Source: Hymenolepis diminuta (taxonomy: Eukaryota > Platyhelminthes > Cestoda > Cyclophyllidea > Hymenolepididae). From it: 64,000 bases of DNA. Positions 13,600-26,719 of this stretch are shown piece by piece. The notes below the pieces were generated by a model. The model ran no database searches. It was not told where the DNA came from and saw only the letters and a list, made by a program, of their open reading frames with translations. Both the position numbers and the translations under genes were made by a program. Each line of letters begins with the position of its first letter. Position 1 is the first letter of the stretch. The stretch spans positions 4,620,171 through 4,684,170 of the forward strand of contig CAADRB010000005.1 of NCBI GenBank assembly GCA_900708905.1, read 5' to 3'.

Positions 13600-13725
13600 G
13601 CCGTCCTGACCAAATCTGGTCAACAGGAGAAGTGTTAGAATGTGAGTTATTCGTTGAAGCGGCCACAGGATATCTTCCCTCTACCCTCTAGTCAAGCGTT
13701 GTAAGCCCTTCTTATGGTCCTTATT
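13600..13725 (+). repeat. interspersed repeat R1, copy 2 (3' half)
   Basis: This matches the second half of R1: 'ctggtcaacaggagaa-tgttagaatgtgag', then 'ccacaggatatcttccctctaccc', then 'gtcaagcgttgtaagc'. It lies about 650 bp after copy 1 in the same orientation. The upstream half is not recognisable. Confidence 0.5.
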
Positions 13726-14195
13726 ATTTAATATAATCTACTAACTGCATTTTGCTTTCTTTGAGGTTTAAAGTGGTCTTATTCGAATAGTCTGTTTACG
13801 TTAAACCATCAGTGAGCGAGATTTAAGTTTATTATCTAGTAACTAACCGAAAGTGACTTATGGTACTTGCTCGCCTTCTATAATTGTTTATCTAAACCGG
13901 GTTCGTAAAAATTACATTAATTGTTAAGATTTATTAATAAATGAAAAATTATTTAATACTTCTACCACTCTTCAAATAATTATAAAGCATATATGCATAA
14001 ATTGATTTGATAGAACTGCCAGAAGAGGAAAAATTTTGAATAAATTTCAGTGTAGGCCCTTTTTATATTTCCTTCGACTTGGTCATTTTAAACAAACTTT
14101 GTATAATTTTTCATTAGTCTACTGCATAAGACATGAAAAAAACAATACACCACTGATGGAAAAGAAAATACCGTGATAAGGAGGGACTGTTTTAG

Positions 14196-14276
14196 GAGTT
14201 AAATGCGATTAGATCAATATCAGATCTGACCGAGATTCAAGACAATGAAGAGAGTTGGAATTGGGGTCAAGAAATG
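14196..14276 (+). CDS. candidate internal exon, unidentified gene
   Basis: An acceptor (ctgttttag|GAG) and a donor (GAAATG|GTTAAT) enclose 27 codons in phase 0 at both ends. The peptide is acidic and rich in D, E, S and W (it contains SDLTEIQDNEESWNWGQEM), unlike the surrounding AT-rich frames. No partner exon was located on the plus strand, and it lies opposite the probable intron of the minus-strand gene that begins at 15,543. It is recorded because its composition is strikingly protein-like, but an 81-bp frame alone is weak evidence. Confidence 0.28.
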
Positions 14277-14736
14277 GTTAATTAATGTAAAATTATCTAA
14301 ATTTCGAGTAATTATTACTTACGATGTGGGGAAATGTTTAAGCTGTTAAATTGAACTCTGTTTATTAATTTAAAATAAAATAAATCATTTTAAAACCATG
14401 AACGAGAATATGCTCCATGGAGGCTCCATGAAGTGAAATCACGCGAAGTATGCGGATTTAAAACTTTGTTGAAATAACAGTTGCTAATCTCAGCAATTTC
14501 TAACAATCTCAACCGCCTTCTGGCTATAGGATTCAAATGAATTGAGATTGTACAGTCGATCTCGGAATTAAATGAACTGGTAAATAGGTCCTGAATATCT
14601 TGAAAGTAATCTAACCCATGAATAGGAGAGTCAATTTATGGACTTTTTGAGACTGAGGAAATTTCAGAGTAGACTATTCTAAATGAGTTGTCACTAATTA
14701 CTAATTATGGGAAGCAATGAACCAAAGTTAGATCGT

Positions 14737-14850
14737 GGACACTAAGACCATAGCTAGTCGTTGATCACAGCAAACAACAGTTCTAAAGAGTAGAGCACAA
14801 AATGTTGGGCAGGCTGAAGTCTATTGAGTAAACCACGATGAGGATTCGAG
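14737..14850 (-). repeat. interspersed repeat R2, copy 1
   Basis: On the minus strand this segment aligns over about 110 bp with 52,157-52,268. Shared blocks are 'aatcctcatcgtggttt', 'aactgttgtt-gct' and 'agct-tggt'. Both copies are preceded on that strand by a pyrimidine-rich stretch. No protein coding was recognised and the element class is unknown. Confidence 0.5.
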
Positions 14851-15232
14851 AGCGTAAGAGAGGAGAGGGAGAGGAGTTGAGAGGAGAGCGCACGAGTAGA
14901 TGAAAGACTAGCGTGTGGAAATACAAGAGCAGTTTATATGAGTCACTTGGGCAAAAATACGTGTGGGGATATAAGCGCAGGGTGCTTCTAAGTAAAACAG
15001 TACGGTTATAGAAAAAAAAGAGAATTGATAAACTGGCCCAGAAAAGGCAGATAGGGGTTTGAGTCATAGGGGAATAGAGTTGAAAAATCGACGTGTTTTC
15101 ATAAAAAAATGGGGATGAACATTAATTTTATAAATGAATAGAGAGTCACCCTCAATACTTATGTGAAAGAGGACAACTCCATGGTCCCATAATTCAATCA
15201 GCGTAAGACTTTTTATAATCTAGCTTTATTAC

Positions 15233-15543
15233 CTGGTTGAATATACGAAAAAACCAAAGGATAGCTCTTTAACTGCCTTTCCAAATAAAGTTAACAATGC
15301 CTTTTGATATTCACGAATTAGCGGCTCTTCAAAGTGGCTTAACCTTGGCTGAAGACCAATAGACAGCCAGGTTAAGGTACCTTTGGATTTTAAAAGCAAT
15401 GACACGGATTTAAAATTATTTCCTTTTAATAGCATTGGCATTGATCCAATAGAGGGATTTGATGAAAGAGTAGAAAGTTGACAACTCATTTCATTCGGTT
15501 GGGTCTCAAAATATTGTGGGCGTATTGTGACGATAAGAGACAT
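15233..15543 (-). CDS. first coding exon of an unidentified gene
   Basis: An ATG at 15,541-15,543 opens 103 codons plus two bases. There is an in-frame TAG nine bases upstream, which supports the start, and the exon ends at a good donor, ACCAG|GTAATA (phase 2). The protein starts MSLIVTIRPQYF and contains TLTWLSIGLQPRL and EYQKALLTLFGKAVKEL. It has no signal peptide and looks like a folded cytosolic domain. I do not recognise the family. A possible 35-bp second exon at 14,323-14,357 (acceptor aaacag|A, donor ATC|GTAAGT) has matching phase but is too short to trust. Repeat R2 copy 1 would lie in the first intron between them. Later exons were not found. Confidence 0.6.
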
Positions 15544-18500
15544 TTGTTCCTATTCACTCTTCTCCTTTCCTCCTATGAAAACTACATAAAATCGAAACAG
15601 TGTATATAACTTCCTTAATTCACTAATAAAGAAGGAATCAAGATTATCTGGAGTGATAGTTTTAATTGAAATATCTGCTAAACAAAATATAAAAAACACC
15701 GAAGTCACTCATTCGAGAACAATTAATTGAGTGCTATATTTGTTGTTACTGATTCGTACATTTGGGTATAAATTTACTCCGGTACTGGACAAAAAGTTCC
15801 ACAAACGAGTTAAAATGTAAAAAAACAAAAATTTTTATATTTCTCTAAACGAAAACTTGTTAAATATATTCAGGAGTACGGGTGAGGTTAAATTAAAGAG
15901 AAAGTAGAGCTTATGTGTTTGAAATAATCCGCTAAATTTTATCAAAGAATTAGAGAAAATAATAAAACATAATTAAGAAAAATACGTGAGTCAATAGAGA
16001 AAGTTAAATTAAATTTTAATTAAATGTAAATTTAGTTAAAATAAAGATTAACAGGTATGCAGGTGTCCATACTCCTTCTATAAGCTCACTATGATTTGGT
16101 TAAATACCTCTGCCTTAACTTCAAGGAATAAAGTGCCCAATACATATTAAAGTATGATATTACCTATTAGAAAACTCAAGTTCGAATCTCATTGGCTCTC
16201 TTTTAAATTTAATTATGCTGATACAGAACGGCACACTTAAGCCGTCATCTACTTTCTCCTGCTTTACACAGGTTTATAATAGGTCAAGTTTATTAGGCGT
16301 TAGTCAGAAATGGAATTAGCACAAAAGTCTTCTTATCAGCAATAGTCATCTGTTCTAGTCAAGCTCGTCTACGAATTGAAAGGTTACCTAGACTGTCTAT
16401 CCTAGGCCTTTAATGGAGATGAACAAATAACCCAGATTATTAATGACCAAATTCTAGCCTTAATCAAACACTTCTGATTCTTTTTGATGAATCTAGGACG
16501 AGCGTGGTGAAGTTGTATTTTATTGTTATTATAGCTCAAGTCAAGGGAAGTGTTTTACAATTTTCAGGTTCAATGCATAGCTAATTAGATAATTCAGATT
16601 TTAAACGTACTTTCCCAAAAATTTCGAGTACCCTTTATAAATAAACACTAATCTCTTCATTATGTCCAGTTGAATTTGCCAAGCTGGTGTCATATCCTGC
16701 GACTGTAAACCCGTCGAATGAATGAAATCAACTTTCTTGACTATCTCCGTACCAGACAGATTCTATTAAATCTAATTAAAATCTATTAAAATTTTCATTG
16801 AATGGATTCAATGCATGAAATAAGAGCATTAGGATATTACAAAGTGAAATAGGCCCTTTAATAGAAAGGAGATAGTTCAGTGATTCCATAATTCAATCAA
16901 AGAAAAACATGCAGACTTAATCATCTGCCTCTCCTGATCCCCTTATTGGGTTCGTGTGTTGTCTCCCCATTCAATTCTTTCACCATGATAGAAATTTGTG
17001 AAATACTTTCATTATACAAATGGGCAACGAAGGCGTAATGTATTTTATTTGTTCCCTTACTTTTCATTCAACATAGCTGATCTCTTTTACTTATTCGTTT
17101 GATGAAGTGGCGGTGTTTTCAAGTACAACTTAATATTGCTATTCACCTGAAGTGCGTTATTATTAAGAATCAAATTCACTTTTTTCCTTTTCCATGCTAA
17201 TTTAAAGTGAGAGCTTATCAAATCATATCTAACGTCAGCGAGAAGAATGTTCTCACTCCTTCCCAAATTTCTCACATTGCTTTCTTTCGCATTACTTCTC
17301 CTCTCTTACTGTCTTATGGAGTGCAAATTAAAGCCGACAGTTACACTTTTCAGTAATAGAAATGTAAATATTCATAAAGAACAAACAAAAAAATTTATAA
17401 GCGACCAATTTTTAAACGACTGAAAGAAATAAATCTCCCTTTAGTAAGTATGAATTTCAAGTTGAAAAGACCAGTGAATACATAGGTTTTTATCAGAATT
17501 TTCGAGTCTATTGAGATCATTAGTCAAGTTTGCTTGCTACTCCAAAGAAAGATGTCTAGTAGATAGCAAAGTCCCAATCCAGAGATGAGGTATTAGAAGG
17601 TTATTTTAGATAAGGCTAGAAATTATGAGTCAGCTAAGTAAAACGCGGAAAACGGGCGAAGTTATACCTTCTAGGTAGAAAGAAAGTAGATAGAGACTAG
17701 GAAAGAATGGCAGGAGAAGGATCCATCAAGCAAATGTGACTAGACAGGACATAGTAAAGTTCAATTTTCATGAGTTAGATGGGGTTAGTTTAATAGATGT
17801 TAATAAATGGAAGAGTAAGGTAAATGGAAATATTAGCGAACCTCGATATTAACGACCAGCAATGTAGGAGGATCGTTAATCGCGTAATCCAGGATTTCAA
17901 AGTATTGATTTCTAGTTTTATCAGTAATCTCGAATAAATCTCCAATTTGACTTATGCGAGACTATTCCATTATAGATTTCTCCGAAGGACGTGCTAACAA
18001 CACTTATCTTGGATAGAAAGAGGGAGAGTATAATGGAATATTCTATCATCCAGTACTAATCATCGCAGTCGAGCATCTCATCACCGGGTGTGCACCAATG
18101 AGTATTTTTCTCGTGGACCCAGATTTAACAGATGTCCATGTTGACTGATCAGGCGTAGCATTTGCAGAAGCCGAGAGAAAATCAGGAGTGAGCAAGGTCT
18201 CTATGCGCTATTAAAAGCCGTGAGAGTGAGAAGTTGATTCTCATAGACGTACACTAATTAAACACCCATAATGATGATCAAATATATGTTAATAAATCGA
18301 TACAGCGAAATAGATGAAGATCGGAAGCTTTATAAGCTTTAATAGGAAATAATGTAAAAAACTAATTGACTTTATATTAAGCGGTGAATTTAGAGATCAA
18401 TTGAGCGGATTTATCCTGCAACATTAAGATGAGACTTAGTGATCATATGCATTCTTTAACTTTACATAATTAGAACCAAGATCCTTATTTAGCGTTGAAA

Positions 18501-18980
18501 TTGGCTCCTGATTCTGCACATTCTCGTGTGACTCAGTGAAAGAACCGAATGATTGAAGAGACAAAAAAAATGAAAGTTGTTTACTTTTACTACAAAGGGG
18601 ACTATTATTGACAATACTTCAAAATTAAGTCCACAGAGAACAGTTAGCATCAAACTTCCACGCTAGCACGATTCCGAGAAAGTTAAGACAATGCGTCACA
18701 AACGAATGGGGCTCTTGAGTTAAATATGTTGATGGCAGTTGAGAATTACATATTAAAGGCGATTATATCACCAGTGACACATGATAAATAAAAACGAGTG
18801 ACAATTTTGTCCTCACTACTGTTTTTCCGACTAATTTTGTGGTTAACATTACATGATTTTTCACAAGAAGAATACATAATATTCATCTCAATATATTCCT
18901 GATAGAGCAGACAGTTAAAATTTTTATTCATTTTTTATTAATGCCAGATTTTAGTGAAATTTCGGCAGGTTTTTCTTTGC
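15544..18980. other. intergenic, no recognisable gene
   Basis: This is AT-rich sequence with only short chance frames. On the minus strand at about 18,060-18,190 there is faint similarity to repeat R1 ('cattggtgcacacccggtgatgag'), too diverged to call. Confidence 0.45.
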
Positions 18981-18984
18981 CTGC

Positions 18985-19110
18985 GTCGGTCAACTGAATG
19001 ACTGTTGTGTTAGAGGTCACAAGATCAATGCTCATCGGTGCTGGCCCAGGGTGATGGGGACAGCCAACGCACTGGTTAACTTTTATCTAAAAGAGGGTCA
19101 TTAGAATATG
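18985..19110 (+). repeat. interspersed repeat R1, copy 3
   Basis: It carries the R1 blocks 'tgttagaggtcacaagatc', 'atgctcatcggtgctggccc', 'ctggttaactt' and 'agaatatgacc'. The distal third of the repeat is missing or diverged. Confidence 0.55.
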
Positions 19111-19430
19111 ACCTTTATAACAGAAGGACTACATAATGACTTTCCTCTAATCTGGTTAAGTCAACATTTTAACGTAAAGAGACTGTATAGAACTGAAACC
19201 GATTATATTATCGGTGTCTCAATCGTGAAAGACACCTACCTGGCTAGGAGGTACAATTTTGAACACTTAATGCAACATATTTATTTACGTATCAAAATTG
19301 TTTAAGTGAGCTAAATATTTCTTCAATATTGAAGTCGTTTTAAGGACTAAAGAACCATCATTTATTGTTAATTCGCCGCAAGATCCATTTCTTGGGATTA
19401 ATTCTCACAGATGAGTTTCTTTAAAGAGAT

Positions 19431-19468
19431 TAAAAAAGGAAGGAGGAAAAAAAGGAAGGAAAAAGAAT
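19431..19468 (+). repeat. polypurine tract
   Basis: About 38 bp contain only A and G on the plus strand, with two imperfect copies of a GGAAGGA-type unit. Such mirror-like purine runs can form triplex DNA. No linked gene is evident. Confidence 0.6.
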
Positions 19469-20564
19469 GGAGAGTCTTATGAACAATTGCTTAAATAAGG
19501 CGGAGTAATCCCGCCCAAAAAAAGCAAGAATTGTCCATAGCTTACAAGTTCCCTTTCCAATATATTTGTGTTCGTCTTCGTGTTAAAAATAAATTTTAAC
19601 TGTGAAAATCCATAGGATGATGTACATCTTCAAAATAAGCGGTTTTTGTAACCTCATTAGAATCCATTCTCTCAATAACTTAACAGAAGTACAGCCCTGT
19701 AGGGTCAGATCGATCCCCAACACGTTTAATCCTATTGAATTGTCATTTTCCATGCATCTCACCTAGCGGATTCTAAGCACAATTCACTCAGTATCCACTT
19801 TAAATAATTTCCTAATTTTAAAGTTTTATTACATTATCTGGGGAAAGACCATAAAAGTTCAGAAAGTACTATCCTCATTTTGATGCATTTAATGCAAAAA
19901 GGTGTGAAATTCATTCATTTTGTTAATGGACTTTTATCCCTAAAGGTAGAATGAGAGCGGAAACGCGTTATGGTTCGGTAGCTATTTTTACCTCACTTTA
20001 TTAAGGCCTTCATGGTTTAAATTATTTCCAGTGGTTACATTCGATTGAAACTTTGCGTGAAACTGTACGCCACTTTTGTCCTCAGAGTTGTAGAGCTATT
20101 GGTTGCATAAGCTACAATTCGCAACAGGCACGATTCAATTATACCATTCGTTATCTCTTACATTCCCCTTTTATTGTTCATAAGTTTAATATAAAATTGA
20201 TTGCCAACGTTTGCCAAAAGGGGACAATATACAGCATAATGGAGATAATAATAAACTGAAAATTTATAGTTAATTGTTCAAAAAGTCTGCATGTTTGTTA
20301 AAATGTGCTAAATTGCAGGGTCGTTGCCTGGCATAAGTTTGAAGTAAAGCCTACCGTAAAGGCAATTATTTTTTGGTTCTGGGATTTGTGGCGATTTTGG
20401 AAGGCTTTTAAGGATATAACAAATGGCGAGCACGTATTATTTATCATCACTGACGATCTCATAATGCTAACAGCAAAAAGGCTTCGGCTACTCAAAAAAT
20501 AGTCGATTGGTTAATTCTTAACAAAATCTTTGAGAAGTAAAAGTCCTTTTTGCAAGAGTGAGGT

Positions 20565-21242
20565 TACAATGCTTCCTATGCTTCTAACATCTCCACTGCC
20601 ACTACTTCTCTAAATCCTTCTAACAAATTCTAATCGATATCTCGTTGTACCTCTCTCTATTAAAGTGTTTCCTACTCCAACTCTAATTCAAACAGTCAAT
20701 GGTGATATGAAGTTGCACTCATCTATCAGAGATAGTGTTAAAGTAGCAAGTCTCACACACTATGAAATCCTTCATACCCAAAGTCGTTTCAGCACAACTT
20801 GTCTTCGAGCCTACCGTATCCAAACAACAATCAGTCTGAAAATCCTGTCTGCTTGATCACCAAGTGAATCAAATAAGCTACCTTAAAGTGACAGAAAGAA
20901 GGATGTTGTATTTTTGCCTCCTCTAGAACTCCTAAATCTCCCTTCACGACCAAGTCTTCTAAATGTCAGGAATGCCCTATCCAATCCTTGTGGATCCGTA
21001 TTCAAAGTGGCCTGAGGTTTTGTTGTAAGGTCTACCAAAAATAGCAGCATTATTAACAGCCTCTGACCTTTAATCGTCAATCAGGGAAGTTAGTGTGTCC
21101 AGAATGTCGCCAAGTTCCCTTCTGCTGGATTTGAGGGCTTTATTCGTGATGTAAATATCTTCCTTTTACACGCTCTGCCTAATCTCAGTGGTCTGGATGG
21201 GCAGCCTGTTAAAAGTGTAGAAAGGCAACTTCTCGTGTCATA
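20565..21242 (+). mobile_element. decayed Ty3/gypsy retrotransposon fragment, copy 1
   Basis: The first ~400 bp (to about 20,970) match the second fragment at 33,777-34,135 in inverted orientation, with a 63-codon open frame at 20,665-20,856 that may be a relic of the region upstream of integrase. Directly after it, 20,990-21,019 reads VDPYSKWPEV, the hallmark of the gypsy integrase catalytic core. A second frame at about 21,109-21,240 (SAGFEGFIRD...) resembles the stretch after the second catalytic Asp. The frames are broken by at least one shift and by stops, and key acidic residues are lost, so it is dead. No flanking LTR was recognised. Confidence 0.75.
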
Positions 21243-21454
21243 GTGGAAACTTCACCTTGTCAATTCGCATTGCTAACACGATAAATGTCATGGTGATCTA
21301 AATAGTAGATACACTGTTACCTCATTATTTTGAACATTTCGCTGCGTGTTTTAAAACACTTGAAGGTATTTTTCAGAAACGTTTATTATTATTACCCTCA
21401 TTGATACAAAAAATACTGTTTTTAATTGTCAAAAGTGACTGAAATCGGTTAAGA

Positions 21455-21640
21455 GAAAGTCCGCTAACTGTTAAAAGGGAGAGGATCAGAGCTGATGCTG
21501 AGAGTCCTGCTTCATTTGATCTTTTGTTCTCGGGTAGTACAATATTTGTTAACTAGGTTGCCCAAGTTCCGAAATTTAAATCTCACAATGCGTCGCCTGG
21601 ATTACAGCAACTGCTTGTCTACAATATTCGGAGCAAATTG
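21455..21640 (+). repeat. interspersed repeat R3, copy 1
   Basis: It shares the order 'agtccgctaactgttaaaaggg-gaggatc', then 'catttgat-ttt', then 'ggattacagcaactgcttgtctacaat' with 38,878-39,060 and 50,698-50,920. It is the most diverged of the three. The class is unknown. Confidence 0.45.
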
Positions 21641-21649
21641 ACTGATATT

Positions 21650-24600
21650 ATTTAATCAGGAAGGGTCTGTCTTGCCACTTCACTTCATCTCTATTTCCAA
21701 TAGTTGAGAAGTCAAAACGAGCTTTGCCAAGGAGAAAACGGAAGTATGCAAATTATTAAATATTTTCCCCTTGACGAGATTAACATTTATTATATGTCTT
21801 CTCTTTTTCATTGAAAATAACCTTTATTATTATTATAATTACATTATTTATCCAAACTTATGAACAAACACATATGATGAGCAATTTGTCCAAGGTAATT
21901 GGATATCACTATATGAATTTCTAAATAGCCCTAAATTTGTCTCCTCCTTCCCCTCTATTGCTATATTTGTGAATATTTTGAAATTGGTAGGTGGAGATAC
22001 AACAATCTTACATGATTTTCAGATGAGATAGCGAAAAAAATTTCCAGGGGTAATAGTTAAATTAGTTTCCCCTGGAATATTTTGCGTGATTTAATTTGAA
22101 GCGGAATTCAAATTAGTGACTTCCACCACTTCTACCTTCTTTATTACTTGAGATATCCAAACGCGTGAAAGTCTAAATACCCCTGTCTTGGGGTATATGT
22201 TTGTATTGAATTTCGTGCTACTAAGACGGTCTGAACTTGTCCCCCTCCCTTTGCATTAATCTTCACCCCTCCTGTGTCCTGAGTTTCCAACTAGGCAATA
22301 TAGGTCCCAAAATATCTCCATTATCTCCTCTCTTTTAGCTCCCTCTTTGATTTATGGTTTGTCGGAGCAACTACTTGAGAAAAAAGCGAGTTCCAAACGA
22401 ACATGCTTTTTGTCTTAGGAGTCAAAACCTGTTATAGACAAATATAATTTTAAAATATTTTCTAATTTCTAAGAATATTACTGTGGTATCCATGTTCTAG
22501 TGTCTGGCCACATGATTAACTCGGTAACCCAAGCACAATTAGCTTCTCCTTGTCCTCAAGACTATCACGTTTGTCTACAAAACATTTGTAAATTCACGCA
22601 GTATATTAAGCAGACAGACATGATTGCAATAATACAAATTAATCTGAGTCTCTGTTTATGAACACTCTTATAAGCATAGATTTACAGCTATCGAAACTGT
22701 GCTCAAACATTTAACAAAATTTTAAAGAAAATTAACGGCCAATGAGGATCACTACCAAATGTCTCTCTCGACTCTCCCTAAATGGAAGGTGGAATCCCCT
22801 TCATTCCTTAGCTCAACGCTAAAATATCGTTTTTTCTGGATAACAAATACGTTAGTAGAATATAAACACTCAATTTTAAGCAGTTTTATGCGAGCGGGGC
22901 AAAACGATTTCATTATCTGTTAGGCCGTTGCAATTTATAATTCATCCAATTTGGCGAAATGCATTAACTGAAATTAGCTTTGAGTGGACACTTGTATGAA
23001 ATACGCAATAAAACTAATGTATTTACTATTTTCACTTTTGAGTAAAAACAGCTTATGAAGCTCTGCTAAATTAAATCAATTTACCTATCTCATCTCCTCC
23101 ATGCTGACTCCAAGATCATTCTGGAAGAAGAAATTAATTAAAGTGGCAGGATCGACTATCATGATTGAAAAAATCGATAAGTAAGTACTGGGCGTCTTTG
23201 ACAGACACTTTCTGCAATCCATGAAATGAATAGTGGAATTCGAATTTTGGAAAAATTGTACAACCCGAATCCAAAAATTAAGTAAAGTAAGGTCCTTTGA
23301 TATCTTGATGTTGCCCTCTCTCTCTCTCTAATCTGAATCAATCGTAGTCTAGGGATATCTAGTAGGCGGACATATCATAGCAGCAGAAGTAGATCTCCCA
23401 GCACTACTACAACATATAAGAGTCACACTTTACAAGAGTAGATAATGGAGAAGTTACAAAATGTTGAACATAATATTGGAGATATTCATTAGTATTCATT
23501 ATATACGCAGAATTAAAATTTATTCAATGACGAGGAATTCTTATGCAATATTTTGTGGACAATTTCAGTTTGAGTAGTTCTTATAAGAACTTAAGCTGAC
23601 AATGCCTTATTCAAAAAGGCTCAAAATATTTTTGGACAGATTCTCTGTCCCTAGAACTATTGTTATCCACATCCGGAAAATGATATAATGATATAGCGCA
23701 AGACAACAGAATGCGCGTAGGTGTTTTCCTCAGCTTAACTTAACCTTGATAGACAGGCTGCTAAAGTTAGACTTGAGAGGACAACACAAGTGAGTTTGTT
23801 CAAAAGAGCAAAGAACTCAAGAACTCAATTTAAGTAATATTAACTCTGTTTAATAGTTATTCTGACATACGGAAGCATAGCTGCAGCAGAGAGGAAATAA
23901 CTTGGACAAAGATAAGGACATTTGGTCCATGAATTCGGGAATAATTATCTCCACTCTTCTCAGCCCCAAGAACATACACTATTGCTTTATTAAACGAATG
24001 CTGATCTGGTAGAAACTCGCACTGAATCCCATGCCAACAATTAGGATGGAATTCTAATATGTGGCGTTTCAACCACACTTGAATGCATGAGAATAAAAAG
24101 CATCTTATAGAGCTCCGAGTATTTCGAATCAAGTATATCATCCTTCTAACCTACCTGGACAAGCATAACTTGAAGCGGTTAGAAATGAAAAGATGCAAAA
24201 AGGTAAAACAAAGCTATTGCGTTTCATTAAAACTAGAACCATGTACAGATATTCAGAATTAATAAAGCATTAGCAAAGTAGAAATAGAATGCTATTACAA
24301 TCTTTTGACCATCTCGGGCTGGGTCAAGCTTAATTCATTAGTTCCCGATTTAATGCGCTTGCTAATTTTAAAAGTTGAATTTGAAATTGAAATATATATA
24401 TAATTGCATCCTAAGAAGAAAAGATTAGTGAATACGTCACTTCCATTTCTAACCTGTACATACCTTCAGACGTCTGACTCATAAAGGACATCAGACACTT
24501 TGGCCAGCCGCCGGACAATCGCAAAAGCCTTGCCTGTGTGTGGCTCTTAAGTGTCTCGTTGAGTGGAATTTATCAAAATTTTGGAAAAGACTGAATAATA

Positions 24601-25100
24601 CATAATGAGATCTTGTTTGGCTATTAACTTTTAATACAACGACATGAATAGGCAGGCTTAAACATTCACGTTCCTTTTATGTACACATTTAACATCTGAA
24701 ATCGATTAAAGCTGGGTACAAATGTGTTTAAGTTCAAATCAGAGGATCTGCAGAATCTGCGAACGATATTTGAACTACGAAAGAAAATAATATAAAAAAT
24801 AAATGAATAAATCCAGCAAATTATTACTACCCTATTACGATTGCTTTCCTTAGCCACAGGCGTGACTTTTTAGTTGATATTAAAGTATTTCTTGCCTCAG
24901 ATTTTCCTAATAATACGCTTCAGCAACAGGGTTTTGTCTTACTGTTATCAAATATGCATAAGAACGTGTATTCCCTTTGTTGGTAGTACACCAGTTTTAC
25001 TAAATAAAGTTGCAACCTTGAAGTATGCAATGAATTATTCCAGTTTTAAATGAATGAAAAAATCCCAAACTCATTTAAGAACAAGTTTATCAACGCTCAT
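21650..25100. other. intergenic, no recognisable gene
   Basis: No exon, RNA gene or transposon protein could be supported. It contains a (CT)n microsatellite of about 16 bp at 23,315-23,330. Confidence 0.45.
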
Positions 25101-25109
25101 CAGAGTAAG

Positions 25110-25235
25110 GAGCGGCATCATGGAGCATCTCCGATGAAAGGTTCGAATTCTGCCACTCTCCATTCCATTTCGCTAACTAGGTGTGTGCCGACGGTCATTA
25201 AACCCGAAACCTCTGACATGGAAGACTGCATAGTT
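25110..25235 (-). repeat. interspersed repeat R1, copy 4 (diverged)
   Basis: On the minus strand the order 'ccatgtcagaggt', 'aatgaccgtcggcacacacc', 'ggagagtggcagaattcgaacc' parallels the R1 blocks of the better copies. It is strongly diverged, so the boundaries are approximate. Confidence 0.45.
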
Positions 25236-26599
25236 ACCTACGCGCCACCTACGCAAATTGAACTGACCACTTTTTTCTTCTTACCTTTGTTAACTTCATG
25301 AAAAACCACCTTTTTGAAAATACACTTGCCGTTTAGATACTCCATATCGTAACTATTCATTTATACACATTTTCAAGCAGGTGCATTGCTTTAATATCCT
25401 CTATTATGTAATAGTTACTGGATATACTAAAATATATTACTATTAAAGTTACTTTGTTATTAGATTAATGGTAATACTTAAATCCTGACCATTAGTCAGC
25501 TTAAGTGATATCCATTTGTCGGCACTTTCCTTCCATTTTTGGCAATCTTGCGCAGGTTGGCCGCCCTCAAATTGTTTTAGCTTAACAACTTTTGTTAATC
25601 TCTCCAAGTCCGGAACGTGTACTAGCGGTCTTAGATTTTGCTATCTGAAACTGTATGTTACTTTCCTACCTTACATGAATTTCGAAACATCGTTTGTTAG
25701 AATTTCGAATTTTTGGGGTTATTCGATGTTCGTATAGGTCTACGGAGTTATCCAGATCTTATCCTGTACTGAATTCTCCTCAAAATGGGATTAAATCTCA
25801 ATAAACATACACTTTTTTCTAACTTGTGGACTCATGCCGAGGGCGACAGGATGGACCAGGTTAAATTTCGCTTATCTGATTTAAGTCTTGAAATAAGTCA
25901 TTTATTTCTATTTTCGATCTCATTCACTGTTAAATACACAGAACACATGTCAACAACGTTTAGACACACGTTACTGAGTTTTATCCTTAAAGAACAATAG
26001 GAAACAACCAGACGTCCTTAGTTCGTGGAGCTTTTAATTACACTACGACTTAATTTATTCCGATTCGCGAAGGTGAGAGATGAATAGTTTTCGAACAGTT
26101 AACTTAGTGAATAAAGGAATATCAACAAACCAAATGATTAAAACGTTTATAGTGGAAGCTTCTAGAAAACGATTCATTGAAACAGTAAGCCTTTGTCTAC
26201 ATGAAAATCATTTTGATTTATGCAAAAGGATCATATTTGTGAGCATTTTTTTTCTCCAATATTAACTCATTTTTTGGTTAAAGTGAAGAGCTAATGAGCC
26301 TATGGAAGAAAGGGACCAGGTCTGAAATCACATGTGTTTTCCGTCTATCATGTTAGCAATAACGATACACCCGAATCGTCAAGTAAGTTAAAGATATTGT
26401 AGCGGATTATTTTCATTTTATCTCTGTCGCCTACCCTCCTATAAATACCAATATAACGGATTTTCTACACATTTAGCAGGAGCCCAGTTTAGTCAATAGC
26501 TTCTAGTCTCTTTCAAAAGAGAGAAGTAAAAACAGCCACATTCGTGGTCTCGAGCTGTAGCGAACAGTGTCTATTCTTTGTAAAATCCTAATCTTCCAC

Positions 26600-26715
26600 C
26601 TCCTTTTGCCTCATTTCAGAACTCTTCTTGTCGACCAGAATTAATCGAGTCCATCCGCACACTAGTGAGCGTTAATCATATGACCTCTCGCAGTGACCAC
26701 TGGGTTACGGACAGA
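26600..26715 (-). repeat. interspersed repeat R1, copy 5 (diverged)
   Basis: The minus strand carries 'gagaggtcatatgattaacg', 'cactagtgtgcggatgg', 'ctggtcgacaagaagag' and 'aggaggtggaaga' in R1 order and spacing. Assignment rests on block order rather than on high identity. Confidence 0.4.
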
Positions 26716-26719
26716 CTAC

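Noticed and set aside
20960..21130. A RING-finger-like pattern (CPECRQ with upstream cysteines) on the plus strand.
   Set aside because: The same bases in other frames give VDPYSKWPEV and further gypsy integrase sequence, and the Cys pattern is incomplete and broken by stops. The integrase reading explains more.
25125..25160. A tRNA-like B box (GGTTCGAATTC) suggesting a tRNA or tRNA-derived SINE.
   Set aside because: There is no matching T stem, A box or cloverleaf. The motif is the antisense of a variable part of repeat R1, so the resemblance is chance.
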